DNA from: Hydractinia symbiolongicarpus
Taxonomy: Eukaryota > Cnidaria > Hydrozoa > Anthoathecata > Hydractiniidae
Length of the DNA: 64,000 nt
Direction: 5' to 3'
NCBI RefSeq assembly: GCF_029227915.1
Contig: NC_079883.1
Location: forward strand, 19,034,001-19,098,000
The position numbers and the translations under genes were made by a program. The notes beneath the pieces are model-generated. The model saw nothing but the letters and a program-made list of their open reading frames with translations. It made no database searches and was not told the origin of the DNA. Positions 17,750 through 30,158 of the stretch are shown here, in pieces. The number at the start of each line of letters is the position of its first letter. Within the stretch, counting starts at the first letter, position 1.

Positions 17750-18600
17750 GAAATCGTGGGTGAGCTAGTGCATGTCGCATGCTAATCTTTCCTTTATTCT
17801 TTGAATTTCCGCGCCCGCAGGCGTAGGAAATTCTTTAAAACCGTTGTTTTTTTCTTTCGGAGCATTTTTTGAGAAAAAATCGATTTGGGATTTCAAGTTC
17901 CTCCGTCACAGATTCAAACTTCTTACCCAAGCTCCCTAACTACTGGGAAGTCATCTAAATGACGTTTCAGGCCAAAATTGGTATTTGTTTTCGACAAAAT
18001 TTGGCACAGTTAACAAAAAAAGTGTGCTAAACATAATGGTGACATAATAATTTTGATTTTTGTCACCTAAATGTCATTTTAGGCCAAAATTGGTCCAAAA
18101 ATTATAACTACGTTATTTTAAACAAAATTTGGCACAGTTAATAAAAAAAGTATGCTGAAAATGATGGTCACATCAAAATTTTGATTTTTTGTCAACTAAA
18201 TGCTGTTTAAAACCATAAACGTTTCAAGCGCAAGACTTTTAACTATGAATGATCAGAGCTTCATGCACCAAACCTCTTCGAATGTCTGGCACGATAACAC
18301 AACGAATTAGCAGGTTGTCATCAAATATTTTGGTAGCGAGCGGAAATTCTTAGAGCCCCCAGGGCTTCTTGTTGAATTTGAAATTGTATTTTACATTATC
18401 TTAACATGTCAAGACATTGTCTGTTAGTGGTTGCTCTAATGGTGATTACAAACTTAACAAATGGAAAAAATCTCACTCTTGTATGAATCAATCATGTGGA
18501 TGTGATCCCCCTTTCAGGTAAAGTAATATCTATTAGGTAGCTAAGTTTATGAATTATAGTCGTGTCGCTTGTTCATGTAAACATAAACTATGTTTTTACA

Positions 18601-19701
18601 TATGTAGGTTGTTTCCATTTCCAACCGAGAAAAAGGAAAAAGAATTGAGGGGAAAATGGTTACAGCTAATTAATCAATTGGACTAACAACTGCTGGGTTC
18701 CAGGCAAACAGTCAAGAGTTTGTTCGGATCATTTCATTGATTGATACCCAACAAAGGAAAACCCCTTTCCATCTGAAAGATTGGGATACCAATCAGCAGG
18801 AAAAGTTAAAAACGAAAAGAAAGCTATTGATGCTGCATCGTCATCATCACAACACATCGTAGCTACTAATGATATACAAGCATCTGAATTACCATTAGTA
18901 AATGATAGTGAACTGCCCATTGATAATTATGATGATGCAGTTACCGTAAATGATATTTTGATGGTGTAAAATGCATATCAATCTTCAGCATACGATGATA
19001 CATCTCTTGCAGCATTTACTTCCTATTCAATTTTGACATTTTTCGTTATGTTAGTGAGCATTGCAAAATTTAGTTTAAGTATTTTGTTTTATCATCACTG
19101 TGCCAAATATAACAATCACAAAGATATTATAATAAAAACTTTGGTTAAAAGTAATCAACAGTTGGAAAGTAAAGTGAAATACTTAAACAACAAAATCAAA
19201 AAGTTGGAAAAATATTGTACGTGTAATGCTCCTATCGATCAAAAACTGGTTTTACTGGTTTAATATCAAAAAACTTGTTTGACAAGCTATTTAATTACAT
19301 CAAACTAAATGTCCGGCGAAAGTGGAGAGGGGCTTCTGTCAAGACAGCTATTGTTCGTTAATATAAAAAATCACCAAAAAAATTGGACCACAGTCAAAGT
19401 TGTCTGCAAGAGAAGAATTTTTAATGTGTCTAGTAAAAATTAGGCTCTCCAATGTTGACAAAAGACGTAAAGAAAACAAATGAAACTACGCATATTAGTC
19501 GAACAAGTAATACGACGTTTTAAAACATTTCATGTCATTGGAAGAGAAATGACTATCAACCTTACTCATCATATTGATGACCTTATTATAATATGTGCCG
19601 CCCATCACAGAAAGCTTCACACAGCTTGTTTAAATTTTAATTTCTGTGCAGAAACAGACAAAAAACGCCTTTATAAGCAAAAACGCGCTGGGAACAATTA
19701 G
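18601..19701 (+). pseudogene. THAP-domain DDE transposase remnant, core deleted
   Basis: The left end of the domain reads FPFPTEKKEKELRGKWLQL, and the THAP signature CSDHF follows (18721 onward), interrupted by one TGA. Then come a Ser/Asp-rich linker (to 18969), a hydrophobic/coiled-coil segment (19033-19263, KYLNNKIKKLEKYCTC) and a further segment resembling the start of the catalytic domain (about 19380-19450). The last part (19480-19701) reads ILVEQVIRRFKTFHVI and ends in IDDLIIICAA, which looks like the final catalytic-Glu helix of DDE_Tnp_4 transposases. The two catalytic Asp regions are absent, so a large internal deletion lies near 19450-19480. It converges on the YqaJ gene. Confidence 0.65.
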
Positions 19702-20742
19702 CAGTTCAACCGTGCGTTGTTCCCAAGACATATACCCGACATAATATAAACTAATTAAAACATCATTAACAAAATTGCTAGGGTCTACCCCACAAGGAAT
19801 TTCTGCACATGTGAAGTGATACCAAAGTGGGCATTTATCACACCCTACACTAAAATCTTCATATTTCGTTGGTTTTGTAGATAGCGGTTTTTGACATACT
19901 CCACACAGATAAATTTCGATCTTTGGATTCTTTGTTGTTTTATTATTTTTTGTTTTCTGGATCTTGGCTGGAGGTGTGTCTACAATAGGTGGTTTTTGTT
20001 GAGATTTTCTGACCGATTTTTGTTTGTTTTCGTTCTTTGTTCTATTTTTATTTAGCTGATTCTTAATTTGACCATAAAACAATTCTGGGCATAAAATGTT
20101 TGACCAAAAACAATCAAGTTCTATTTGCATTTCCTCCCATAATTTTTGATTAAAAAATATTCTTTCTAAATGATAGCCAGCTGTTGTATACACCAAAAAA
20201 TCACAGTGGTTTCTACCTGATACAGCTAATTGCCCTTGCACCTGAAAATAGTAACTGCAGTCTGTTCTTAATGTTGTTATCTTTTCATTCTTATCGCTAA
20301 GAGTTTGTTCCAAGTAGGGTAAATTACATGTTGGTTGGTCTCCTTTGATCGAATAAGGTGATTTGACTTCTAATAAACCTTTTCCACAACAGTCGCATTT
20401 TTAAAACTCTTTAACAAATGTATACCTTGCTGCTAAATCATCAATTCCACCCTCAGTAATCTTTCCCCGGATGTGTAAAAAGGTTTTCAGAGCGTTGACA
20501 CTCCACATTATAAATTTTTCAAATGACATTTCGTTAAGTATGTTATTATTTTCATCCATGGTAAAAACACGTGTTGCCCCCAGAGATATTTGTTTACAAT
20601 TCGCGACGCACGCGTCGCCCGTGGGGTTTAAATTGCAGAATATACATAAACAAGACTGAATATTTATTTTGCTCCCATATGTTCTGGCATTTATATCATT
20701 AGTTCTTATAAACATAGATGGCAGCGAAGCTTGAGAGCGCAA
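19630..20742 (-). pseudogene. YqaJ-like nuclease with PHD-type finger, one nonsense codon
   Basis: One frame of 371 codons is interrupted only by TAA at 20401-20403. After it come CDCCGKGLLEVKSPYS, with the E-x-K of the YqaJ/lambda-exonuclease fold, and YYFQVQGQLAVSGRNHCDF. A basic linker and a zinc finger (CGVCQKPL ... CDKCPLWYHFTCAEI) of PHD type form the C-terminus. The N-terminal part (MRSQASLPSMF) belongs to the same frame. YqaJ proteins are exonucleases/recombinases; in ISL2EU-type elements they are the second protein. Its 3' end overlaps the end of the transposase frame, which is a convergent arrangement. Confidence 0.8.
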
Positions 20743-20920
20743 TCGGTTTCAAGTTTGTTTTGATTTGTTTATATAAGAAGGATTTATTTTGAGTAAGATA
20801 TTAAAAACCAATAGCTTTTATTCTTTTTTTCTTTAAATACCCTTTTAATAATATAATATATATATATCAATTCCCCTTATAAACGGGACAAAACTGTACA
20901 TACAGCTATTTACGGTTTTA

Positions 20921-20940
20921 GTTTGTTTACCTACCAAAAC
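20921..20940. repeat. Subterminal inverted repeat, right arm
   Basis: This is an exact inverse of 17730-17749, about 80 bp inside the right end of the ISL2EU-like element. Confidence 0.8.
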
Positions 20941-21024
20941 CGCCATTTTGAAAATATGACCCTTTAAATATTGTCTCTTTAAAATGCGCGCGCATTACTT
21001 TTTCGAAATTGGCACAAGGTGTAT

Positions 21025-22240
21025 ATAAATTTTTTTTGAATAACTTTCCTGCAACTTTAACTAAAATAAAAGTACAGCTTACAACCTGTTGTTATGGCAA
21101 AGTGGACTTTGAACCCCTGTTGTCAGTAACAAAGCCTACAAAAATTGGTCCAGGGGTCTAGGATTTAATATTGATACCTAAATGATAAGTGATAAATCTC
21201 TCAAAGTAGCCTATTCTTTCTAGCACTTATTTTATGCTTCGCTACTGAGAACGGAGGGTTCAAGTCCAACTTGCCCCATCGTAATAGAAAATTAAAGATG
21301 GCATCCTAATTCCAAAATCGCATATTGACTACATTTAAAGTGCATTTTCCTGCAAGTTTTTTTTCAATTAAAGTACAACTATAAAAGTTACACTGTAAAA
21401 TAGTCCATGCTCTACCTCCTGAAAACACAGAAAAATATCATGTTACAAATGTCTGTGAGAATAGGTTCCTCATAAGTTTTATGCGGTTTTAAATTCAGCT
21501 AGCTAGTAGTAGCAGGGGCGGATCTAGCCAGGAGACCCAGCGTAATTTTTCTTACCACCGGGAAATCGGAGTAGTTAAGGTGGGAAAAATTACGCTGGGT
21601 CTCAAACGATTTTTCTGCGGCCAAAATCTGCCGCGCTTATTGATTGGCTAATTCCATTGTTCTTTGCTCACGTGGTCCATGTCGGGGAAAGCCCTTTTCA
21701 TCCGAATATTCAGCGAGTGGTTTCACGGGTCCAGGGCAGCGCCCTGGAAGCCAACGCCCTAAACGGCTAAAATAGCTTCTTTCAGACTTATCTTTGATAA
21801 GTAGGTATACGGTGTTTTTTTTTAGTTTTTTAGCTGACGAAGATTATATTTTTGCATGTTTTTTTAGCTGATGACGAAGATTATATTTTTGAATATTGTT
21901 TTGTACAACTTGAGTAATTAAAATGTTGTTTTTTAAAAATTTTGGTGTCATGCCTTAATACTTCTAGGGAACTTATATACATATAATATACAAGATTTAT
22001 TCCTTTTTTATCAAGACTGCTACACTTTTAATCGTCGTTCAGGATATTTAACATTTTAAGTCTTTCTGGATATTTTTTGCCAGCATATCGATTATGTCAT
22101 CTAAATTTATTTTCATCTCGATGTGGATATTTAGCAACACCAAGCCATTAAATTGACCCTGAGAAAAGTTTCAAAATTATAATTAAATGCACTTAATGTT
22201 GTGTTTCACAATTAAAACAGGTAACTCAATAAATTAAGAT
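21025..22240. other. Intergenic DNA with a MITE-like foldback
   Basis: No gene is supported. At 21513-21527 lies CAGGGGCGGATCTAG, a word typical of small DNA-transposon ends. It is followed by a 20-bp perfect inverted repeat (21532-21551 against 21584-21603) with extra pairing inside. About 21730-21765 carries another GC-rich palindromic run (GTCCAGGGCAGCGCCCTGGA). Confidence 0.4.
21532..21603. repeat. Foldback repeat with 20-bp perfect arms
   Basis: GAGACCCAGCGTAATTTTTC (21532-21551) is exactly complementary to 21584-21603. The 32-bp centre also has CCACC/GGTGG pairing. It is probably part of a short non-autonomous DNA transposon. Confidence 0.6.
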
Positions 22241-22552
22241 ACACGACAAGATTAAAAATGTCACATTCTCCTTAATACGCAATGTTATATTGTAGAAACA
22301 TACCTGGGTCATCAAGTTTCTTGAATATGTCTTTACTCGTCGTAGCGTTGATATAGATCTCTCACAGGAAACTGGTCGTTACTGGCACTACGGCAAGGCA
22401 AGAATATGTAAAATCTTGCAGATATTTGGGTACAACATAGAAATATGTGCAGCTAATGCATTATTATATATTTCCAAGAAATAAGGAAATAAAGCTGCAA
22501 TGTATAGAACCTTCTCTTTTAAAAACACAAGCAATAAATTACTACTTACCTC

Positions 22553-23115
22553 TTAAACGTTTTGTCTTTTTTCATGGTGGTTGGAGGTATATACAAAGTG
22601 ATTTGGCTCAAATAACCCAAATTTCATTTTTCTCACCTCACCCATAATGGTTATACATTCGCTCGTATATTCTGTACTTGTTCTTGAGGTAATCAACCCA
22701 TTATTAAAACTTCTATGGATGTCACCTATATCATGAGGGTATATGGTTTTAATATTTTTCCCAATAACTGTTGCAAGAGCAAGTATATTCATTAAAGATC
22801 AGAATCTTGTATTTTAAATTAGGATTTAGGATTATAAATGGCTTTCTTGATGACACATGACTTCCTATCTACGTTTTTATTTCCTGTAAATTCATCAGCA
22901 ACATCATGAGGAAATATTTACGCAAAAATTTCTCTTTCATTATGAGGAAAGTTCTCCACAATCTTTTTGTTAACATTTTGTGAAGCATAGAAGTTAAAAT
23001 GTAAATGCAGCTCAATCAGAACAGCAGCTTGAAGTAGATGGCAAAGGCTCTCATTTCCAACAATTAATATGGAAACAGAATTTTATAAACAATTGCCGTT
23101 TCCAGTGGATCTAAA
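22553..23115 (-). pseudogene. OTU-type cysteine protease-like transposon gene, broken
   Basis: The minus-strand reading gives GNGNCL, then a TAA in place of the next codon (normally Tyr or Phe), then NSVSILIVGNESL, the catalytic Cys region of OTU-like domains found in transposon-encoded proteins. A further stop follows before the C-terminal part, an open frame (22553-22792) with VIGKNIKTIYPHDIG and ending FGLFEPNHFVY, where the His matches the second catalytic site. A splice acceptor-like TTTATTTAG lies just upstream (about 23112-23120), and a donor-like GGTATG follows a probable next exon near 22300. OTU domains cleave ubiquitin-type bonds; the host element is not identified. Confidence 0.55.
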
Positions 23116-23431
23116 TAAAAAAAATAAATTATTATTTATAGACGATAGTTAGCTACAAAGCTTTCTGCGAAAACAAAATGTTAAAATAAAATTATAAAGC
23201 AATCAAATAAACTATAATAACTAAGTTTATATATATTATTGATTAGATGTATTTATTGAGGATAAAAGTTCAAATATAAACAAAACACACTGTTTATAAA
23301 AATTCTGCTGAAAATTTTACTTGCTGGTATTTGAACTTATCATGTGAGTAGCTAGGCAGCTAGTAACTATTTCTGTATTTAAAATTTATATTAAAAAATA
23401 CACAAGTAAACAAATAAAATTTCTTACCTGC

Positions 23432-23674
23432 TTAAACATCAACAAATAGACTCTGTAGGAAATTTTGCCAAGTGAGCATCCAGTAGCTAGTGTCTGTGAG
23501 ATTCAGTCCAACTTTCTTCCCAACCCTTGTATCCAAATGTGATACTTCCCCAATACATGTCAAAATATGGTGCTTTACATCTCGCCCCAAATCTTCGATT
23601 AATTTCAGTTGTTTATCTGATATCGAATCCGCCACTTCAACACTCTTCAAGACATAAATCAAGTAAAAAAACAC
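23432..23674 (-). pseudogene. Exon-like frame upstream of the OTU remnant, unrecognised
   Basis: This is an open stretch of about 80 codons on the minus strand (contains VADSISDKQLKLIEDLGRDV) with a normal amino-acid mix. It could be an upstream exon of the OTU-like gene. I do not recognise it and it could be chance. Confidence 0.2.
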
Positions 23675-23832
23675 CGACCTGTTTCACAGTGGTCGTAAAA
23701 GAGAAAGTTCGCAGATCACTCACCTGAGTATGTGTCCTGGATCGTCATGCCGTATAATATTCATTTTACACTAGTTGGCTACACCAGAGAAATACACCAG
23801 GATATTTATTGCCCAGAAGAATGCGCATCTTA

Positions 23833-23879
23833 CACCAGTTGATCTGGTTAATGAAGAATTTCATAGTGCAAACTCAGGT
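23833..23879. repeat. Left terminal inverted repeat of the Mutator-like element
   Basis: These 47 bp begin CACCAGTT and end AACTCAGGT, and match the inverse of 36121-36167 with two mismatches near the outer end. The core ATGAAGAATTTCATAGTGCA is identical in both. Confidence 0.85.
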
Positions 23880-24929
23880 TGCGAAACAGCCGAGGACAGT
23901 AATTTATTTTTCCTATCACGCAGCGCGTAAATTATCACGACTAAATTTTTAACATAATTTTCGCAATCTCGGGTGCACCGGTGAGAAATTATTAAAACAC
24001 GTGTCGGTCCGCGAGGAAAATATTTTTTTCGAAGCACGTGGAAACGAAGTGATTAATTTTTGGATTTATTTCGTTTATAACATTTCATTTATTTTTTTGT
24101 GCTTATGTAACGCCCTTTAAAGTTGCAGAGTAATGTCTGAGGAGACAAGTTCTTACTGTTGTTTATCGTCGTCAGATGATGGTAAGTACAATTTTTTGTT
24201 ACCTCGTTTTTAACTATGTATTTTTTGCATTAGAATCCTCAAGCGATGCGTCTGCCAATGAGCAGCATATGCAGGGTAAAACAAAAGTTTTACAATAATG
24301 TCGATTTTTTTAAATCGTATTTATACAAAATAGCAAACAATATTGTTCAACATTTAATTTTATCACCTTCGGTATGAAATTAAATTTTTTTTTAGAAGTC
24401 AAAGAATCAAACTTATGTGAAGTTTCTGAAAGTAAGGAAATCCCCATAAGAAGGAAAAGTATAAAGGTATGCTACTTTTGCCCAAAGATATGAAGAAAAA
24501 CTCACAATTAATGTAATTACCGATTCTTAGTTGAAGCTTACCTCCCGAGAAAAAATAAAGTTGACCTAAATTGGCTTATATTCATACGTGATTTACGAAT
24601 ATAAATTTTTTTTTCATTAATTTGCACTTATAAGTCAATAATACCTATTCAAAGATTTAAAAATTCATCTTCGACACGAGGTAAACCATTCGCCATATTG
24701 TTTCATAAATTTATTCACCTTCGAGTGCTCTGACGTCACCTGTTAGAAGATCGTAAATCATCTTCCGCATTGGAATTTTTTACTCAAACTTTGCTAGTGA
24801 AATTCATTGGTGATGAGTATGTTTACCCCCGTGAAAATTTAGGAAACTTTGAAAATGAATACTAACTTCGGTTGAGTAATCTTCATTCAATTGCAATACC
24901 CAGAAGTTGTAAAGCAAAAAAAAAAAAAA

Positions 24930-25678
24930 ATGAGCAACAGGGAAAATGTGGTAGGATTTCAATTTGAGCCTATCAGGCGAAATGCTAAACCAAGTACTGA
25001 CTCGGATTCCAGCTGGGAGAGCTGTGATGAGGATACTGATCAAGAAGAAGTCACTTCACGTGTTGATGTTGCTGTGAGCATGTGGTGCAAGTGTGGAAAA
25101 TGTAAGGAAATGCCGAGCGAAGCGGAGTTTCTTTGCTGTTGCGAGTTAGAATCCGCCACTATTTTTAATTTGATCGGTGAGTTTTGATATGCGATTTATA
25201 GGCACATGTCAGTATTGCAATTCCGCTCTTGTGAAAATCATACTCTTTTTTAGATAACTGCATTACAGAACATGAAAACTTCCACAGTAGCTATCATACT
25301 TTTGAAGGAGGTTTTATGGACCGGATTGGTAGGAATCCATGACACAAATGCGAGTCATCTACCACGACGAGAAAACGTAACCAACAAGTAAATATTTTCA
25401 GTCTTTTAACATAATTACAGAATTAAATATATAAAGTAAATATAGGTACTATATTTTATATTTTCAGGACTTATAAGTACGCAAGTTATAGACAGTTTAC
25501 TTGGTGGGTGCATAATAGGATAGGGAGAGGAGTTTGTCGAGTGATACCTAGTTGTGTTGTCAATAAAATAAGAGACGTGTTTCCTGAACCGAACGGAGTT
25601 TATATTGGATATAAAGATGGTGAACCCGTACCCGAAATTGACATTGCATGGGCATTGAGGGGAGAAGAATTGGATTAA
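24930..25678 (+). CDS. P2X7 intracellular-domain-like protein
   Basis: Three exons can be followed. Exon 1 (24930-25183) has an acidic N-terminus and WCKCGKCKEM ... CCCELES, the Cys-rich zinc-type cluster of this family. Exon 2 (about 25254-25390) has ITEHENFHSSY and then a TGA at about 25339. Exon 3 (about 25468-25678) reads YRQFTWWVHNRIGRGVCRVI and ends IDIAWALRGEELD. In animals this domain occurs at the C-terminus of P2X7 receptors and, without the channel, in many transposon-associated proteins; here no channel part is present. It lies inside the Kolobok-like element and converges on the transposase tail. Confidence 0.7.
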
Positions 25679-25709
25679 AATTATATATAAATTTTAAGTA
25701 TTATTTAAG

Positions 25710-26528
25710 TCGGGAATACTTTGTAGATAGTTCGATGATTGTTTCTCTACTTGGCTTTTCTGCAGGTGCTACGAATAGCTGACGTTTTCTTGAGTCTGCT
25801 TCAGTCTTGGAGCGCCTTTCGGAATCTACTGCGCGGAAGGAAATAGCTTTGAGGATACATCGCATAAAGTAATACGATTTATCTTCCTTAACTTTTAAGG
25901 CTGCAAATCTCTTAGTGGTTTTCGAATAACGAATACGGAACCTTCCAACTTTACCATCAGCGTTTTTTTTTCGGTACGTGGCCTGTAGAAAACAGCGGAA
26001 TGCATAAAATTCACGTACACAGAGATGATTTTATTAAACATTTTGTAATATTTACCTGTTTCCGATCAGCGTTGTAATTATGGTCCATTATAGCTAGTGC
26101 AGTTGATGCCAACATCTTGATACCAACATCAAAATCATAGTGGCATCAAACAAGAACTTACGTTGTTGGTGGTACCGCTTTGATATCTGTTTCGTCTGAT
26201 CGTTGTGTACCGCTATCTACATGGTCAACTTGACACTCACGATTTCGTTGAACCAGCACAACTTGAGTCTCAGCATTGGACACATTTTTTAGTTCTTTCC
26301 AACTTACTTGAGTACCACGATATTTTCGCTAAAAGATGTAAAACAATACGAAGGATTTTCGAATTGAAAATCTTTCAGAGGGGCAAGAAAGAGATTACTC
26401 ACACTTTGCTTGCGTTCCTTGCTAAACCTTGCATCGGTTTGCATAGCAACGCTGCGTGTGTCTTTTTTCAAATCTTCTGTCTGTGTCGAAACAGTAATTT
26501 TCGAAGTATCTTTTTTGTTTTCCGCCAC
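25710..26528 (-). pseudogene. Kolobok-like transposase, 3' part
   Basis: Minus-strand exons are readable. 26304-26528 gives VSTQTEDLKKDTRSVAMQTD, about 26053-26120 gives LASTALAIMDHNYNADRKQ, and after an intron 25710-25983 gives RFRIRYSKTTKRFAALKVKE and ends at TAA near 25710. The IMDHNYN ... RYSK ... VKEDKSY pattern is like the end of Kolobok transposases. The THAP domain and catalytic core are not recognisable between here and 27452, so the gene is truncated. Confidence is limited because the family match is by short motifs only. Confidence 0.5.
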
Positions 26529-26559
26529 AACAGGCTCTCAACAACTTGAACCTCCTCAT

Positions 26560-27420
26560 ACCATGAACATGCATCTTTAACAAGCTATATGTACAAAGTC
26601 AGTGAAACATAATGTAAAAAAGGCATTTTCGTCCCCATGCCACTATCACAACAGCTTCAACTGTCATGGAAACGGCTGAAGCCAGGCAGGGGATAATTAA
26701 CACAATAATCTCAATTATCTTGATGATTCAATCTTGTAGTTGACGGTCGTTCAACAGTAATTGGTTTATAGATGGAAGGGAACCGGGTACTAACTTGCGT
26801 GCACTGAATTTCTTACCAGTAGTCGTAAAAAAACGTATTCGAATTAGATAATAGCGTATGAGTTCGATGAATGATGATAAAAATGAAAAATTCTTCTAAA
26901 CCTTCTTTTTGTTTTTTTCTTTCAAACTCAGTTCTAAAATCAAATCACTCGGAAGTGAAATGAGCTTCGCATATCTTTAAATTCTTTGGAAGTATATCCT
27001 CTCTCTTGATCAGTTTGATCCATATTGTTCGTTGTTTTGCATCTTTGGGAAAGTTAAAAAAAGATACACCTTGTTTCTTTTGGTGCTTAAGACAACCAGT
27101 ACTGCGTACTGCGCAAGAAGCCATATTATTATTATTTAAAAAAAGGATTCGTCCGTATTCATCAAACGTGTGGAGCTTTTTTTTTACAAATCACATCCTG
27201 CAAAGTTTTGCCTGTCATCCCGGGGGTCTGAATGTGAGCTTCTAACTAGTGACGTCAGACGTATAAATTATACCGTTAAATGCGCACTCAAAAAATGGCG
27301 ACAAGTGAGGTGAATGCTTTTAAGACACGAGGTAAACATTGTCTGGTTTCTTGAATACTGTAGCGATTTTAACAAAATAAACGTTAAATTGTTTTTTCTG
27401 AAGATGTTATGAATCGATTA
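26560..27420. other. 5' part of the Kolobok-like element, no clear gene
   Basis: This is AT-rich DNA where the front of the transposase should be. I see no frame I can support apart from short chance ORFs. Confidence 0.3.
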
Positions 27421-30158
27421 AGGTCAACTTGATTTTTCTCGGGAGGTAAGCTTTAAGAACAACATTAACGACTTTTAGATCACATGAAAGACTGGCTTCA
27501 ATGTACGTCAAATACCAATGACACTACTTATGTTGTGTCGAATACGTACGAAGCGAATAACTTAATTCGAAGCTACGAGATAGAAACTGTTTCAAAGTTC
27601 AGTATCCAAGTAGCAACTAAAGACTTTGGAGACACAGGTATTGACATGTGTACTAAGGAAAAATGCATTCTGTAGAAAAAAACTTTGTTTTCACACACAA
27701 CACTCGTTTAGACATGTACTCAAAAAAGCACAAAATACGATAGGAGGAAGAAGGTTTGGAATTTGATGGAATACCTTTCGTTGTTGTTAATGCGAAAAGA
27801 TTGGATTGTTACCATGGTAAGGACAGACGATTTTACTCGAAACAGAAACGTAAAGATAAGAAAAATACATTGAAGGTAAATTATTTGACCTGTAGTTATA
27901 TACTACGCACTTTCATATAAAACAAAACGAAAAAAATAACCGCCTGCTTTATTTTGCAGATGACTGATCATAACTTCCGAAAATCTAACTTATTTTTGCA
28001 AGACACAAAAAAGTTTGGTTGTGAGGCCCGAAATTAAATTAACAGAGGTCATAAAATTTCCTGAGTATAAGGTTTGTATTCTGCGCTATTCTTTAATTTT
28101 CTGCAAAAAATATTTATATCTGATCTGATCATTACTGTACAACACATGGACAAGAGCTAATGACGAGGTATGGCGAGGTATGGCGACTTTAACGTATAAC
28201 AATTTAGCTGAATCACGTATATGTGCTAATATGTTGTAGTTCTTTATTATATTCATAGGCCGCAGGAATTTCTAAACCAATAGATCCCAAATTAAGCGAA
28301 GAGATCCGAAGTTGTGTTGCTATGGTAAAGAGTGTGGATGAAACGAAACGTCGTTTAGATTTATATGTTAAGAGAGAAATGTTTAACGCTGATAAATGTC
28401 CCCGCAAGACCAACAAAAGATTCTTCCCAAGACGTAAGACGATCCGTAGCCATATGTTGGAAGCGCTTAAGAAATATCGGTACTCAAAAATAGATCAAGA
28501 ATGCATACACAAAAAAATCAAAGAATGGAAAAGAGTACACCCTAAAGATAACTTTTATTTTCGACCTAAAGGCATGAAAGATCAAAGCACTGTTGACGAA
28601 AGTTTAGACAACGCGCGTGAGCAAGCCACCGACGATGACGATATCCCGTTAAGCACAGACCCTGGAAACAGCATCTTGTTTGTTTATTAAGCAGAATGGC
28701 AAAAGCGTCTCCTAAAAAGATATGGAAACGAACTGTGTTTATTAGATACAACTTATAAAACCACACGTTATTCTCTTCCATTGTTCTTTCTCGTTGTTAA
28801 GATTAACGTAAATTATCAAGTGGTTGCAACATTTGTAACAGAAGCCGAATCTCAAGCAAATATAAAGGATGGTTTACAAGTAGTAAAGGAATGGAATCCT
28901 GAGTTTAAACCGTATATATGCTATTGTAAGCGTCAACACTTACAACGGTGTGGAAAGGCAAAACGAAACTTTTAAGTACACCTTCTCAAAAAAGCATCAT
29001 GGAAATTCTTTGACCAATTTGCTAACCGTATTAATCGAAGAATTTTTTCCCGACTCATACGAAAGGTAAAAATATTTTGGTTACATTGCCTAAATTCAAA
29101 CAAAACATTCAGTGAAACCATTGTTGTCAGACCCTTCGTCTATATTTTTAGCTATTGTGAAATTAATTGTAAATCCAGCAGTTGTTACAGGAAGTATAAC
29201 TCAAGAATACCAACCTATTTGTACGATCGACCAAGTGCTCTTGTTCGACATTGTCTTGAAAAGATCGAGTTAGCTGAACGTATGGATATATCTGGTATAC
29301 TCCAAAAAGGTTCTGGATCCTTTATTGCACACAGCCATTCTAATTCGTCAACAGAACGCTATGAAATTTTCTTTGGAAATGCCACAACATTACCGAGCTG
29401 TACATGCATGGATTGGCGACGAACATGTTATCCATGTAAACATTTTTTCGAATTTTTTAAGAAGTTACCAAACTGGACGTGGTATGATCTGTCACCATTA
29501 TGTATCAACAGTCCATTTATCACCCTAGATTATATAGCTAACCCGCTGTTGGAATCGGAATCTTATGCAGAGGATTTTCACCAACCCGAGGAACAAGTCA
29601 GATTCGATGATGAACAGGAGAAAGTACCTATAATGGAGAAAAACCTGCCTGTTCAAAAGTCCTGGAAAAGGAACAAGGCTGGTTTGTGTAGGGAAGTTTT
29701 GAAGGAACTTGTCAACGACTCATATTTAGTCGAAGCGAATGACGTTTTAGACAAACTTTACGCAGGATTATTAGGACTAAAAGATTTATTGTCGAAATCT
29801 GCTCCAAAGGAAAAAGACATCGCCTTGTTACCATCTTCATTGCAGTCCAACTTCAAATCATTTCGATTACCGATGAGAAAAAGGAAAGACACCACTTCAG
29901 GGAGGCTTGAAGCAAAAGTTGACAATGTGAAAAGATTCAGAAAAGTTGAAGTGACTGACGATTCCATGAATTCTCAGAACTTAGTATCGGAGATTGTTAT
30001 AGAGGAACAGCCGCTCAATCAACATTGTTTCGAAGTTGATCAACCCGTTTATATCATATCTGATGATAGTAGCAATGGTGATGCCGATGAAATGATGGTT
30101 GGTGTAAAAAAATTCTCTTTGCCTGATGGTGAAGTTGATATAATAAAAAAACAACGAA

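Larger units (their letters stand above)
17659..21022. mobile_element. ISL2EU/IS4EU-like DNA transposon, degenerate
   Basis: The element is bounded by imperfect terminal inverted repeats beginning ACACCTT (left 17659-17681: ACACCTTATGCCGATTTCAAA; right the inverse of 21000-21022 with four differences). Both sides are flanked by AT (17657-17658, 21023-21024), the 2-bp target duplication of this superfamily. An internal perfect inverted repeat (17730-17749 / 20921-20940) lies about 70-80 bp in from each end. It contains a THAP-type transposase remnant (plus) and a convergent YqaJ-nuclease gene (minus). The THAP plus YqaJ pair is characteristic of ISL2EU/IS4EU elements. Confidence 0.75.
24535..27452. 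mobile_element. Kolobok-like DNA transposon inserted in the MULE intron
   Basis: Inverted ends start AGCTTACCTCCCGAGAAAAA (24535 on) and are matched by the inverse of about 27421-27452 over some 33 bp. The flanks are TTGA (24531-24534) and TTAA (27453-27456), consistent with a decayed TTAA target duplication. It carries a P2X7-intracellular-domain-like gene (plus) and the C-terminal part of a transposase (minus). TTAA flanks plus this transposase tail point to the Kolobok superfamily; piggyBac is the main alternative. Confidence 0.6.
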
